64,000 nt of DNA from Geosiphon pyriformis (Eukaryota; Glomeromycota; Glomeromycetes; Archaeosporales; Geosiphonaceae). Both the position numbers and the translations under genes were made by a program. A model generated the notes under the pieces. That model made no database searches. It saw only the letters and a list, made by a program, of their open reading frames with translations, and was not told where the DNA came from. Shown here one piece after another: positions 33,701 to 44,514 of this stretch; the first letter of the stretch is position 1; each line of letters opens with the position of its first letter. Location: contig JAAOMT010000657.1 in assembly GCA_016748015.1 (NCBI GenBank), forward strand, positions 339,762-403,761. The letters run 5' to 3'.

Positions 33701-34380
33701 TGGCCTTTCTTGGCCACATTGTGAGCAAAGATGGAATTAAACCAGACTCTGGAAAAATCAGCACTGTCAAAAACTTCAAGACTCCACAAAATACCACAGA
33801 ATTGAGAGGATTTATTGGATTAGCTTCCTATTACCAAAAATTCATCAAAGGATTTTCAGAAATCGTAAAACCTCTTAACCAGCTCATTACTAAAAATGTC
33901 GAATACAAATGGATGGAAGAACACCAAAAAGCTTTTGAAATTTTCAAGGAAAAACTGACAACAGCTCCAATTCTCACCTACTCAGACTTCAGTAACTGAT
34001 TTTAACTAGCTACAGATGCTTCTTACACTGTCTTTGGTGCCATCTTATCACAATTAAATAACAATAGAAATGAGCGAGTAATCACTTATGCTAGCAGAAC
34101 ATTAAAACCAGCCGAAAAAAACTATTCTGCCATAGAACTAGAAACAGCAGCCATAATTTGGGTCCTATACCACTTCAATCTTTATTTCAGGCCTAAAGAA
34201 TTTGATATTATCACTGATAATATTGGACTTAAATGACTTCAGAACAAAAACACCCAACTGAACACAAAACAAACCCGATGGACAGAATTTTTAGCCAACT
34301 ACTGATACATTGTACATCACAAACCAGAAAAACTCTACATCAATGTTGATTGTCTCTCAAGAATAAGGCAAGATTAGAAA
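33700..34380 (+). pseudogene. Ty3-2 RT connection and RNase H
   Basis: LGHIVSKDGIKPD, ELRGFIGLASYYQKFIKGFSE and EHQKAFEIFKEKLT are the standard Ty3 connection. RNase H then has LATDASYTVFGAILSQ (about 34006-34053), AEKNYSAIELETAAI and FDIITDNIGLK, giving the D-E-D catalytic series. TGA codons at 33998 and 34234 and a TAA at 34004 break it, mostly at Trp or Gln positions. Confidence 0.8.
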
Positions 34381-34479
34381 ACAAAACCAACACCCATTTG
34401 AATTAACAGCAACAAAACAACAAATAATGAACTCCGAAAACTACAACAATCTTAAACAATATCTGGAGACATTAACAAT

Positions 34480-35812
34480 CCCAACAGATTGGTCTCCAGA
34501 TAAAAAACATTGGTTACAACAACAAGCCAAACAATACTTCTTACACAATAACATTATTTATTATTGAAACTTCAGAAACTCAGACAGTCTGCTCAGATTA
34601 ATACAAGAACATGAAAAAGAAACTATTCTATACAACATGCATTCAGACTCTTCATCAGCACATCAAGGAAAAGACAGCACCACCCAGAGAACACTAGAAT
34701 ATTACTTTTGGCCTTGAATAAAAAAAAACATTCATGAATACATTAAATCTTGTGATAGTTGTCAAAGAAAAGGAGGAACTTGCCCTACAGAACCTTTAAA
34801 TTTAATCAAAGTTGGACAGCCTTTTGACTGAGTTGGTATCAATTTAGTCGGACCACTACCTATCACAAACCAAGAAAACCGTTATATTGCAGTAGTCATA
34901 GACTATCTCACTAAATGGCCCGAAGCCAGAGCCATTCAACATGCAAATGCAAAATCAGTAGCAAATTTCATTTATAAAGACATTATCTGTAGACACAGAT
35001 GTCCAATCAAACTTTTATCTGATCAAGGAACACATTTTGTGAACAATCTAATTTAAGAAATCTGTAAATGATTCAATGTCAAAAGACTTTTGTTTTTGCC
35101 CTACCATCCACAGACAAACAGATTTGTGGAACATTTTAACAGAATATTGTGTGAGTTATTAGCCAAAGTCTCAACCAATTTTGAGCAAGAATGGGATATC
35201 TTTATTCTATCAGTGTTATTAGCATACAGAACACTAAAACAAGATACCATAAAACACATACCATTTGATTTAACTTATGGAAGGACAGCATCATTACCAA
35301 TTAGTTTTACAGTGGAAACATACCCAGCACAACCAATCAATAAAAACAATTTCCAGGAAACACTTCAATGAAAAGCCTACACTCTACTTAGCATATTAGA
35401 AGGAAAACGAGGAATAGCAGCCACCCATATTGAACACTCCCAAGCTTAACAAAAGGAATGGCATGACAACAAATTGTCTTCAGTCACCAATGAATTTAAA
35501 GTTGGAAACAAAGTTCTCTTACACAGAACTAAAGCAGAAAAACAATGGAGTAGAAAATTTGAAAATAAATAGGATGGGCCATTTTTTATCCATGAAGTTC
35601 TAGACAACGGATCATACATACTAAGACTTAATAACAAAATCCTAACAAAAGTTGCACATGTAAATCGTTTGAAACACTATAATTCCAAAAACAATCCTGA
35701 AACATTAATTCCACAAATTGGTACACATTCTTCTTTAATCAATCTTGAAGATATTCTCTGAAACTTAGAACCAATAGTTGTTATTGAACAACCCCCCAAC
35801 TTGAACACTTAA
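34480..35812 (+). pseudogene. Ty3-2 integrase with GPF-type C-terminal domain
   Basis: Zinc-binding H2C2 region: MHSDSSSAH...CDSCQ (34637-34770). Core: GINLVGPLPI (near 34835; Asp of 'GIDLV' is Asn), LLSDQGTHFV (second Asp, near 35020) and RFVEHFNRIL (Glu, near 35120). After HIEHSQA comes a GPFFIHEVLDNGSYILRL module (35576-35630), then a tail ending PPNLNT before TAA at 35810-35812. Several TGA/TAG/TAA codons interrupt it. The frame is again that of Gag. Confidence 0.82.
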
Positions 35813-35960
35813 TTTCAATTTTACTATAGTCATTCCCTTATAATTTAGAAAAAATGTTACAACAAAAACAAAACAAAGCATGCTGAAAAACAAAAATAAC
35901 ATAAAAACCTACATACCAAAAATAATTTCAATCTATTTTCTTACCCAAATTTTTATAATG

Positions 35961-36677
35961 ATGATCCCTCAAAATATTTAACAAATATCTCAAAAATTAA
36001 TGCTAGCTTTAAAGACAATACCTGAATTATCTATCATTATTACAGGAAAACATATTAATTATATCCAAACAGAAATAATTGCCAGTTTAGCCCCAAATTC
36101 ACAAAATTATTACCCCTACAAAAAAAACACAAGAAGTTATTCTGGAATTCATCTACCAGAACTTTTGAAGCTTGCTTTAAGAGAAAATTTAATGCTCACT
36201 CCTATTAGTATTCCACCAAATGCTACTATTCAACAAAAACTTCAACTGTGTCTTAATAAAAAAAACCACAACTATACTCCAATATATAGATATTTCTACA
36301 TTGGAAAAACACTTCACGAACAAAAACAGAAGCTTACAGCAGCAAACCTCACAAAAAAAGCTATTCAGAAACAACTCCACAATGAATTCAAAACAATAAT
36401 TAGACCTACAAACAGTTACTATAAACTAAGAGCTGCTCTTAGACTTTATGACCTATTTCACACCTGTAAAAACGTCCTACAAAACCCAATTTTACAACCT
36501 TTGAAGATTCAATATATTAGAAAGCTCACAGAACTGAAATTTCAACAATTTTCAGACCAAATTTCTTCAATAATTTTGGATTATTATCTGAAAATTACAG
36601 ACAGTACTTGGACTTTGACGGAGCTCAGTCTTGAGGAGGAGGTTATGTTACCAAACAAAATTAGAGATATTATTTAG
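35961..36677 (+). pseudogene. Ty3-2 accessory ORF3
   Basis: The counterpart of 21256-21975. The likely start ATG is at 35961; TAA at 35979-35981 stands where Ty3-1 has CAA, a single C-to-T. The rest (from 36000) is open for 225 codons to a stop at 36675-36677, inside the 3' LTR that begins at 36646. The polypurine tract (36633-36642) is within the coding sequence. No membrane segment or known motif is visible. Conserved blocks include YYPYKKNTRSYSGIH, ENLMLTPISIPPNATIQQKL and LRAALRLYDLFHTCKN. Confidence 0.68.
36633..36642 (+). other. Polypurine tract of Ty3-2
   Basis: GAGGAGGAGG lies three bases before the 3' LTR (36646), where plus-strand DNA synthesis is primed. It overlaps ORF3 codons. 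Confidence 0.7.
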
Positions 36678-37627
36678 CATGAAATTATCTTTATAATTCC
36701 TATCATTAATTAACATATATTATCATTTCAAATTATCACTTATTACATTAGCAAAAATGTCTGAAATTATCACTTAATTAATAACCCAATTTGTACATAA
36801 CACAAATATAACCTAATTGTGATGATCAATCATGCAATATACTGAACTATGTAACATTCAAAAAGTTCACCAAAATTTGTAAAAATTTACCAAAATAATT
36901 GATAGTTCATTAAAATATCTAATAGTTTACAGAAATAACTTGTAGTTCACTAAAATGTATCTCTAGTTCAGCGAAATTAAAGAAAATAGCAAAGTTCAAG
37001 TTCATAGAATAGTGTTATGACAAGTTGTATAAAAGAAGAGCTTCTCTCTTCGAGAAAATGTATCTTACTTCAGATTTAACAATTAGAATCATCTTTTATA
37101 CACAAAAACAAAATAAACATCAAATAATTTGAAAAGCCAAATTTTTTAAATTATTGCACTTGGAAAATTCTCAAAACCCAACTAACGTTTTGAAATTGAT
37201 TAGCTACCAATTTCAATAAACTGTTAGTGACTCTAGACCTGGATCAAAAACAATTTCCTTGACAAAATTCAATTTTCTTTTACATTTTTTTTATTTTTCT
37301 TTTATTTTCTTATCATAATCATTAGAGTAATCTACTAACAAAATTCCTGTAGAAAAGTTGACTTTCACAGCAAAGTAACTACACATTTTTAGTGAGCTTC
37401 CAGACGAGCAATTCCTGGGAAAGAGTTAACATTTACTACAATGTAACTACACAAGTAACTGGCATGGAATTGGCCATTCCACTTATAAGCCCAGCAGTTC
37501 AAATTATAGAAGATAATTTAAAGATAAATTCAGTTACTGGAGGTTTAATTACATCCAGAAAACGTAAATTTACAGCAAACAAGCATCAACAACATTTAGA
37601 AAAAGAGACCAAAAATCTCCAGTAATA
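36646..37627 (+). mobile_element. Ty3-2 3' LTR
   Basis: 982 bp, starting TGTTACC and ending AGTAATA (decayed GGTAACA). Its R/U5 frame (37392-37625), starting SFQTSNSWERVNIYYNV, is open to the final codons of the LTR. In the 5' copy this frame runs in phase into gag. Confidence 0.93.
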
Positions 37628-39064
37628 CTGTCTTTGGAGTGGTTGATATCTTTGGAGTTGCTGTTGTTGTTGGTTGGTGAAATAGTTTTCGACTTTTTTT
37701 GTGAGTTGGTCAATTTTCTCTTCAGCTGCTGAGCTGGTCTCTCCAATGGCTAAGTTTACGAGTTTTATATGATTGGCTTTTTTCATGACCATTTTATATC
37801 TTTTTGCATGCTGAATGGCAGAGTTTAAATCTTCTAGGGCATGTGGGCAAACTTTTTTAATCAGTTTATCTTTTAAACCAGCGATAAATTAATCCAAGAT
37901 TTGAGCATTAGAATAATAATCATTAGTTTCAAGTTGGCGAATTTGTCTGAAAAGTTTGTTGAATTTCCCAATATAAGTCATGACAGATTCGAAGGGTTCT
38001 TGTTTGATATTGCAAAAATGATTTCAAAGTGTGATTGAGGTGTTGTTATCTGTGAATTGTTCTAAGAAGACAGTTTTGAAAGCTGTCTAGTCATTAAAAA
38101 GGGTGGTCAAGTTTTCGAACCATTTGCCTGCTGTTCCTTTGAGAAAGTAGGGAATTGTTCTTAACATTTTGGCAGCATTCCATCCATTTGCATCTCCAGC
38201 TTTAGTAACTTGGTCGAGCCATTCTTGAAGACTGGTCTCAATGTCTTCTCCATTAAATTCAGAGATTTTTGCGATGTATGCTGTCATTTTGTTTTCTTCA
38301 TTTTCACTGTCTATTGATTCTTCTTCAGATATTTCAGAGTCGTTTTCTTTGTTTGCTATTGTCTCAGAGTGTTCACTTTGATTTTCAGCTAGAAAGTCAA
38401 GGAGATTGGAACTAGTTTGAAGGGGTTTTTGTTGTTTGGTGGGACTTCTGGGTGATGTAAAATCTTCTAGTCTTGCAAATCAATTTAAGGGTGAATTAGG
38501 TGTTTGTGCTTGTGCAAGTAAAGCTGGAAAAGGAGTAATAGTAAGTGGGAGTTTTGAACTGGTTCTTTGTTTAGGTGTTTGTAAGTGTTTGGCAGTTGTT
38601 TTTGGTAGTCTTAGAGTATTTGGAGTGGTTTTTGAGTATTGCTTCAATTTTTGTTTGCCTTTGTTGCTTGTTTCTGTCTCTGATTTAAAATCAATAGAGT
38701 ATTGAGACTGTACTGAATATGTTTCTTCACAGTACTTGATAATGTTAAAATTAAGTTCTTAAAAGTAAGTGGCAAGTGTTTCACTGTTAAGGTTTTCAGT
38801 TTCCAACTGTGAATAGTGTACTAAATTATTGTAAAAGTTGCTTCTAACTTCTGAGATATTGTAATTTCCAAAAAGATAATTGTTGATGTGATTTTCAATA
38901 TATTGGTATACTGATTTCTTAACAACTTCAATTCCGTTTGGAATGTTGAATCTTTGCTTGCAGTGGGTGTAAATTGGCTGGTAATACTCTAGAGTTGTTG
39001 CATCTGGTGTAATCGCCACTTTGAAGTTGTTTTTGCTGTGTTGTTTCTGTAGGAGAGCATCAAA
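37628..39064 (-). pseudogene. Ty3-1 Gag, N-terminal and capsid part
   Basis: Minus strand. Directly after the 5' LTR and PBS the frame reads DALLQKQ...FKVAITPDATTLEYYQPIY (39050-38930), then an acidic linker (38400-38290), then the Gag domain MTAYIAKISEFNGED, GWNAAKMLRTIPYFLKGTAGKWFENL (38287-38090) and SSAAEEKIDQLTKKVENYFTNQQ (37740-37660). It stops at the Ty3-2 junction, where the sequence continues at 27767. Stops and small frameshifts are present near 38085, 37960 and 37890. Confidence 0.83.
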
Positions 39065-40046
39065 TATTACCGGGGGTTTTTTGGTCTCTTCTTAGCTTTT
39101 GTATGTTTGTTGTAATGTTGTTAATTCATGACTATGGAAAGTGTTTGAACCTCCGATAACTGAATTTTATCTTCAAATTATCTCCTATAATTTGAATTGC
39201 TGGGCTTATAAGTGGAATAGCCAATTCTGTGCCAGTTACTTGTGTAGTTACGTTGTAGTAAACATCAACTCTTTCCCAGGAATTGCTTGTCTAGAAGCTT
39301 ACTAAAAATGTGTAGTTACTTTGCTGTGAAAATCAACTCTTCTATAGAAATCTCGTCTGTAGGCTACCCTAATGACTGTAATAAGAAAAGAAAAGAAAAA
39401 TAAAAGAAATATAAAAGAAATAAGATTTTATCAAGGGAAATGTTTTCTATCCAGGCCTGGAATAACTAGCAGTTTACTGAAATTGGTAGCTAATTAATTT
39501 CAAAACATTAGTTGGGTTTTGGGGATTTTTCAAGTGCAATAATTCAAGAATTTGGTTTTTCAATTTATTTGATATTTTTTTTTTTTGTGTGTATATAGGA
39601 ATAGTTCTAAGTGATAAATCTAAAGTAAAATACATTTTCTCGAAAAAAGAAGCTTTTCTTTTATACAACTTGTCATAACACTATTCTATGAACTTGAACT
39701 TTGCTATTTTCTACAATTTTGCTGAACTAAAGATACATTTCGGTGAACTACAAGTTATTTTTGCAAACTATTAGATATTTCAGTGAACTATCAATTATTT
39801 TGGCAAATTTCTACAAATTTCGGCGAACTTTTTGAATGTTACATAGTTCAGAGTATTGCATGATTGATCATCACAATTAAGTTACATTTATGTTATGTGC
39901 AAATTGGGTTATTAATTAACTGATAATTTCAGACATTTTGCTAATGTAATAAGTGATAATTTAAAACGATAATATATGCTAATTAACAATAAGAATTATA
40001 AAGATAATTTCATGCTAAATAATATCTCTAATTTTGTCTGGTAACA
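39065..40046 (-). mobile_element. Ty3-1 5' LTR
   Basis: 982 bp, the same length as its partner at 20306-21287. It begins (plus strand) TATTACCGG and ends CTGGTAACA, followed by the CCAT duplication (40047-40050). A one-base insertion near 39163-39168 shifts the R/U5 open frame in this copy. Confidence 0.93.
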
Positions 40047-40050
40047 CCAT

Positions 40051-40215
40051 CGAACTTGTCGACAATCCAGAGGCAAATCCTCTCCCTCAGTTTTAACTCC
40101 ATAAAAATAGAAATAAAATTGTTCATGTTCTTGTGCCAATGAATGATATCCTTCTGCTTTGCAGAATTGTTCATTCCTTTAACATTACAAGTAACAACTC
40201 TTCATATTAGATTAT
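40051..40215 (-). pseudogene. LINE-2 ORF2, N-terminal endonuclease segment
   Basis: Minus strand reads VVTCNVKGMNNSAKQKDIIH, then KLRERICLWIVDKFDG up to the Ty3-1 junction, and continues at 20301. The N in CNVKG is the first active-site residue of the APE-type nuclease; a TGA lies where the Trp of the usual VWK is expected. Confidence 0.8.
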
Positions 40216-40218
40216 TTA

Positions 40219-42015
40219 TTAAGAAGAGGGTTGAAGAAACACACCACCAGCTAGAACCATGCTATTTATGTGAACAGACAAACTCAGTATCAAGGCAGAG
40301 AGTTCCTTTAACAGTTTACCCAATTTAATTACTTTAGGAGAGACAGACGAACCCAAAGCCACAGCAATATCACCACTTGTGGAATCACCCGAACTCTTTC
40401 TCATCACTATATTGCCCACCTGATTCTGTGATGGGGAAGTTACTGGCAGCTGACATCCAAAGCTAGGCTGGGAAACTGCTGGCATAAGTGACTCCAACCT
40501 CTTAACCAACTCATCAATTTGTTCTGTGAGGCTGATAATACTGCTCTTAATGTTAATGAAACATAATTTTAATACATTTACAATAGGCAAAGGAGGTTTT
40601 ACTTCCGAAGGGGAACCAGACTTAACTGAACCAATATAACCAAAAAGGAGAGAGAAAGAAAGTCTACTGACAATATTTGCCCACAAAGCACCACCAAAAG
40701 CAACTGGTCAGGTAATTGAAACTGAATGTTTGGCATAAATCATAGCCAGTCTGCTTTTATCAGCTTCTGAGAACACTTTACGTAGTAAACTATTAGAAAA
40801 AATTTTCCCATCATCCACACAGCTCAAAGATGTATGGCCTAATTTCTCACACTTAGCACATTTTGATGAAACCAAGCTAGACCAGTGCAAGTTAGTGCCC
40901 CTTAAAACCGGTGTGGTTCTTATAACAGCATCCAATAATTCAGTAAAGTCAAAACTGATAGTAGTGCACCTAACCCGAGCATAACTAACTGGATGATGGT
41001 CAATAATACAAGTTCTTCCACTCATAGATTAGACATAATCCCAAATGTTATGGACATTTGTTTCTACCAGTAGGGTGTACAATAAGGCTCTGTGAACATC
41101 TCTCTTATCCCAAGATTTTTTGTCTTTGTCTGTTTTAGCAACATGTACTGCATCTTTCCTAATAAGGATGGACCACTCAGCTGTGACCAAATTAGCATGA
41201 TCCAATTGTTCAAATTCTATCAAAGCTTTTTGCCAAAGCCTCACCAATTGCATTTTAATCGACTTAATAATTTTAAATATGGATAGTGCAGCATACACAG
41301 CCTCAGTTGACATTCTAACTGGAATTTTTTTCATCACCACAGCTCAATTTGAACGCCTAGATGATTTTTTAAGATTGGTGTTAATTAAGATTTTTGCATC
41401 AGCAGCCTTTTTAGATGCCTGCACCAAACTTGATTCAGAAATGAATGTTGTCTGGATGATCTCAGAGAATTTTGAGGGGGTAGAGGCCCTCCCAAAACCA
41501 TAGATACCTGAAAACATTTTCCTGATCACTAAACATTTTTCATGAAAATTTTTTCTAGAAATTTTATCTAGCCCAATATTCAAAGCAAAAGACTTGTGAA
41601 CAGAAACGTTGACCACCTTTTTTAGAGGAAAAAGGAAATCCACAGGCACATCTGAAAGAATATTATTATCAAAACTACCAGCTGAGAAGTTAATTTTACC
41701 CAGAGGCTTGTCCAACACTTTTATAGTCTTAATTTTAGAACCTGTAGGTGTTTGATTAGGGTTTTTACCAGCAAGAGCTCCACCATTATTATAATCAAAA
41801 CTGGTCTTCTCAACCAGACACTTTTTTTCCATGTTGATACTGTCAGACTCAGTGGTATCACCAGCCTCCGACCTCCAAAAACGATAACTTTGCACATTAG
41901 AAACAATCTTCTCACCACTAGAACCATCTTCTAAAACACCGCCCCTTCTTTTCTTTCTTGGGAGAACAGTTTTAAAACCAGCATCAAAACCAGAACCTTT
42001 AGCAGTCTTTTTCAT
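40219..42015 (-). pseudogene. LINE-2 ORF1 (RNA-binding, CCHC knuckle)
   Basis: ATG at 42015. The N-terminal third starts MKKTAKGSG with a basic KKRRGG and a GDTTESDS segment and differs from LINE-1 ORF1. From about 41630 the two align (HKSFALNIGL; FGRASTPSKF). A second domain (41340-40710) has ALSIFKIIKSIKMQLVRLWQKA, probably RRM-like. The zinc knuckle CAKCEKLGHTSLSC is at about 40861-40820. The C-terminal part (40686-40219) is Ser/Leu-rich with heptad-like spacing. Stops near 41341 and 41026 interrupt it. Expected role: binding LINE RNA. Confidence 0.8.
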
Positions 42016-42170
42016 GACAGCAATACTACAGCCAACAGTGGCCTTGTAGTCAAGAATAAAAGATTTAGATTTATCATACTGAATTGTAAAAAAACTTCTT
42101 TCAAAAAATTTTCTGCCTCTTTTTTGGGGGTTTTTTAGACGAAAGAGAGAAAGAAGTTTTTATTACTCTC

Positions 42171-43325
42171 CAAATAACAGTTTATATGATTTTGCTGATA
42201 TATTAAATGCAAAACTTGAAAATAAGACAGAATAAAATCGTTTTTTTGAATATTATATACTCTTATTTTGTATAAAAATTATGTCAGTTGGTTATAATTT
42301 CTTTCTTAAAATCAATAAACAAATAACTCAATACCTTATGTTTTATATTTTATCTATAAAACATTTAGAAATAGCACAATGCCTATACTTTATTATAAGT
42401 CAATTATTATTAAATATCAATACTTATAATAAGATAAGAGAATTTATTTTCTAGTGTACTTTTTCAAGTTATTTATTTAACAACATTTTAATATTTAAGA
42501 TTTTAGTTTTAATATAATAAGTAATTTTATTGAGAATCTGTATGACATAAAACAAATCTTATTGAAATCAATAATTGTTAAAGTCAATGAAAAAAACATC
42601 AAAAAAATATAGAAAGTTACATATTTATAACCAAAAAACAGTAAACATTTATATTTCATTATAATTATTGATTCTGTTTCTTATATTTGTTTATATTTAT
42701 CTAATATATTTCATAGTATTGTTTGTTTTCATTATTTTCAAGTAATATTATATTCAAAAATTGCAGAGTTTTATATTCAAATGATACTTTTACAATAGTA
42801 TACTAATAAAAAAAGAAACAATAATTTAATTACTAAAGCTTTTTGCTTTGTGAATTAAGAAGCTACAAAAATTTTTTTTAATGAAATAGTAATCATTAAT
42901 TCTTTAACTATATCTAAGACTATTACTAATGTTTTATGTCTTGCAATACAGAGAAAACAAAAATATGGTAAAGTGTAAAAACTTACATGACAAGCTGTTT
43001 AACTTGCTATTAAACATAACAATAATAATAATATAATAATATAATTAAGGCAATTTATTGGTCAACATAAAAAAATAGTGCCTATATTTCAAAATCAAGA
43101 CCAAATCCTGAAAAACAATCAAGTTAATAATGTCAATAAAAAAAATAAGCTTGAACAAATTAAAAATCTATTAATATTATAACATAAAAAATGCTTAGAA
43201 ACCAAACATTATAAGTCTATTACTAAAAAAAAAAACTATGCATAAAATACACTTGTAGTAAATGTAGTTTTTTTAGAATACAATAATACAAGATGTTAAA
43301 ATTAAGTAAGATTTAGTCAATTATT
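42171..43325 (+). pseudogene. MULE transposase, 3' part with SWIM and CCHC-like motifs
   Basis: Resumes with NNSLYDFADILNAKLENKTE and NRFFEYYIL, continuous with 14803. A SWIM-type zinc finger (C-x-C-x(n)-C-x-H) is visible at 42688-42732, where C-L-Y...V-C-F-H shows the second Cys changed to Tyr. A Lys/Asn-rich tail follows, and near 43240-43310 the remains of a CCHC knuckle (CSKCSF...NTRC). SWIM domains are common after the catalytic core of MULE transposases. Decay and frameshifts are extensive. Confidence 0.7.
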
Positions 43326-44514
43326 TGTTTATTTTTTACTTTGTAATAATTAAATATTGTATTTATTTCTTAATTTGTTTAATAAAAATAAACAATACAT
43401 ATCATTATTACATATTATTTTTTTAAAATTTAATAAAATTTTCGATTCTAATTAAAGCTATTTTTAAGGTTGTTTTATGTAACAAATTGTTATAACTAGA
43501 TTTATCCAAATAATATATTGTGGTTTTTATTAAAAAAACAAAAATTAAAATAATTTAATAATAATAATAATAATAAATTAAGTCTAAAAAACACATAATA
43601 TTAATACAAATTTTAATTTAAAATATTTTAAATAAATACTAATAGTTTTAAAGTTTTATTTTTTTATTAAAATATATTTAAAAATAGCATTAAAAATTTT
43701 AACAATTATGATATAATTTGTATTAAAATCTAATTTAGCAAAAAAAAATCAATTCAAAAAAAAATATTTAATACAAAATATATAAAAAATATTATTATTA
43801 TGCTATAAAATAATTTAAAAAAAACTTATAAAATTGAATTAAAAAAAATAATACAAATTATATCTTTGTTTTTAATTAAAATAATTTAGTTAATTTTAAT
43901 AAAAACAAAAAAAATTTTCTATTACTTTTATAAACAAAGATAAATTACAAATTCTAATAGAAATACTAAAAAAAATAAAATCATCTACTTAAAAAAAACC
44001 AAAAATTATTTTACTCATTCACCTATTATACTATTATATATCAAGAAATACTATATATATATCATTTAAATTTATATTAATGTCAATGACAAAAATACTA
44101 TTATCCAGAGTATTATTTCAAAATAATTAAGAAAAAGCCAAATTATTAAAAACTTATGACAATTTTCTTCGAAAAAGTTAAATTATAACTAACAGCACTA
44201 TTAAAACTTTGATTACTGCCATTTTAACCAAATTTTAAATCTACTAGTTATTGAAAAGATATTAAATCAAAAGAAAAAAAAGAAAAAGAAAACAGAGATC
44301 AAAGAAATAATAATCAAAACCTGATTTTAATTAACTTAAAAATTATAATTTCAATTGTTTAAACCTAACCAAACTTAAACAATCCAAATTTCACTTTTAT
44401 TTTTCAACAAAACTTATCTTCAATTATTATAATCAATCCACCAGTTGTACTAATTGTCACACAATAATAACAACCTTAACAACAACCTTAGCAACAATCA
44501 TAATAACTCATACT
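43326..44514. other. AT-rich DNA without recognised gene
   Basis: Low-complexity A/T including an AAT microsatellite at about 43557-43576. The end (from 44270) probably holds the leader of Ty3-4. No LTR could be recognised. Confidence 0.45.

Larger units (their letters stand above)
27768..37627 (+). mobile_element. Ty3-2: full-length Ty3/gypsy element with dUTPase, nested in Ty3-1
   Basis: 9860 bp with two 982-bp LTRs (27768-28749, 36646-37627). It has a PBS two bases after the 5' LTR and a polypurine tract three bases before the 3' LTR. Gag and pol lie in one frame from 28799 to the stop at 35810-35812 (about 2337 codons), except for a local shift in RT. A separate accessory ORF3 follows. 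LTR ends have decayed (TATTACC at the start, AGTAATA at the end) by G-to-A and C-to-T. It sits inside the gag of Ty3-1 in opposite orientation. Confidence 0.94.
20306..40046 (-). mobile_element. Ty3-1: full-length Ty3/gypsy element with dUTPase, split by Ty3-2
   Basis: Both LTRs are 982 bp (20306-21287 and 39065-40046) and bounded by TGTTAC...GGTAACA or mutated forms. A perfect CCAT duplication flanks the element. Minus-strand order: 5' LTR, PBS, Gag, protease, cysteine-rich module, dUTPase, RT, RNase H, integrase, accessory ORF, 3' LTR. Ty3-2 interrupts gag at 37628/27767. Subtracting Ty3-2 plus its 4-bp duplication leaves 9877 bp. The RT active site reads YLDN (24324-24335) and the protease loop reads NSG, so it is dead, but the domain series is easy to follow. 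Confidence 0.93.
14804..42170 (-). mobile_element. LINE-2: full-length LINE carrying nested insertions
   Basis: The 3' end with its A-tail lies at 14804-14814. The 5' end at 42170 begins, on the minus strand, GAGAGTAATAAAAACTTC; the AAAAACTTC part matches the LINE-1 start. It is interrupted by a solo LTR-2 (16176-17028) and by Ty3-1 (20306-40046). Subtracting both with one target duplication each leaves 6765 bp, close to the 6799 bp of LINE-1. It inserted into a MULE transposase gene. The RT active site reads FVND (18157-18168), so one catalytic Asp is lost. Confidence 0.92.

Noticed and set aside
28799-35812. Frequent TGA at Trp or Arg positions, suggesting TGA=Trp (mitochondrial or Mycoplasma-type code)
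   Set aside because: TAA and TAG also replace Gln and Trp at similar rates, TGA also replaces Arg, and PEX14 is a normal nuclear gene with spliceosomal introns. Deamination of CGA, CAA and TGG explains it.
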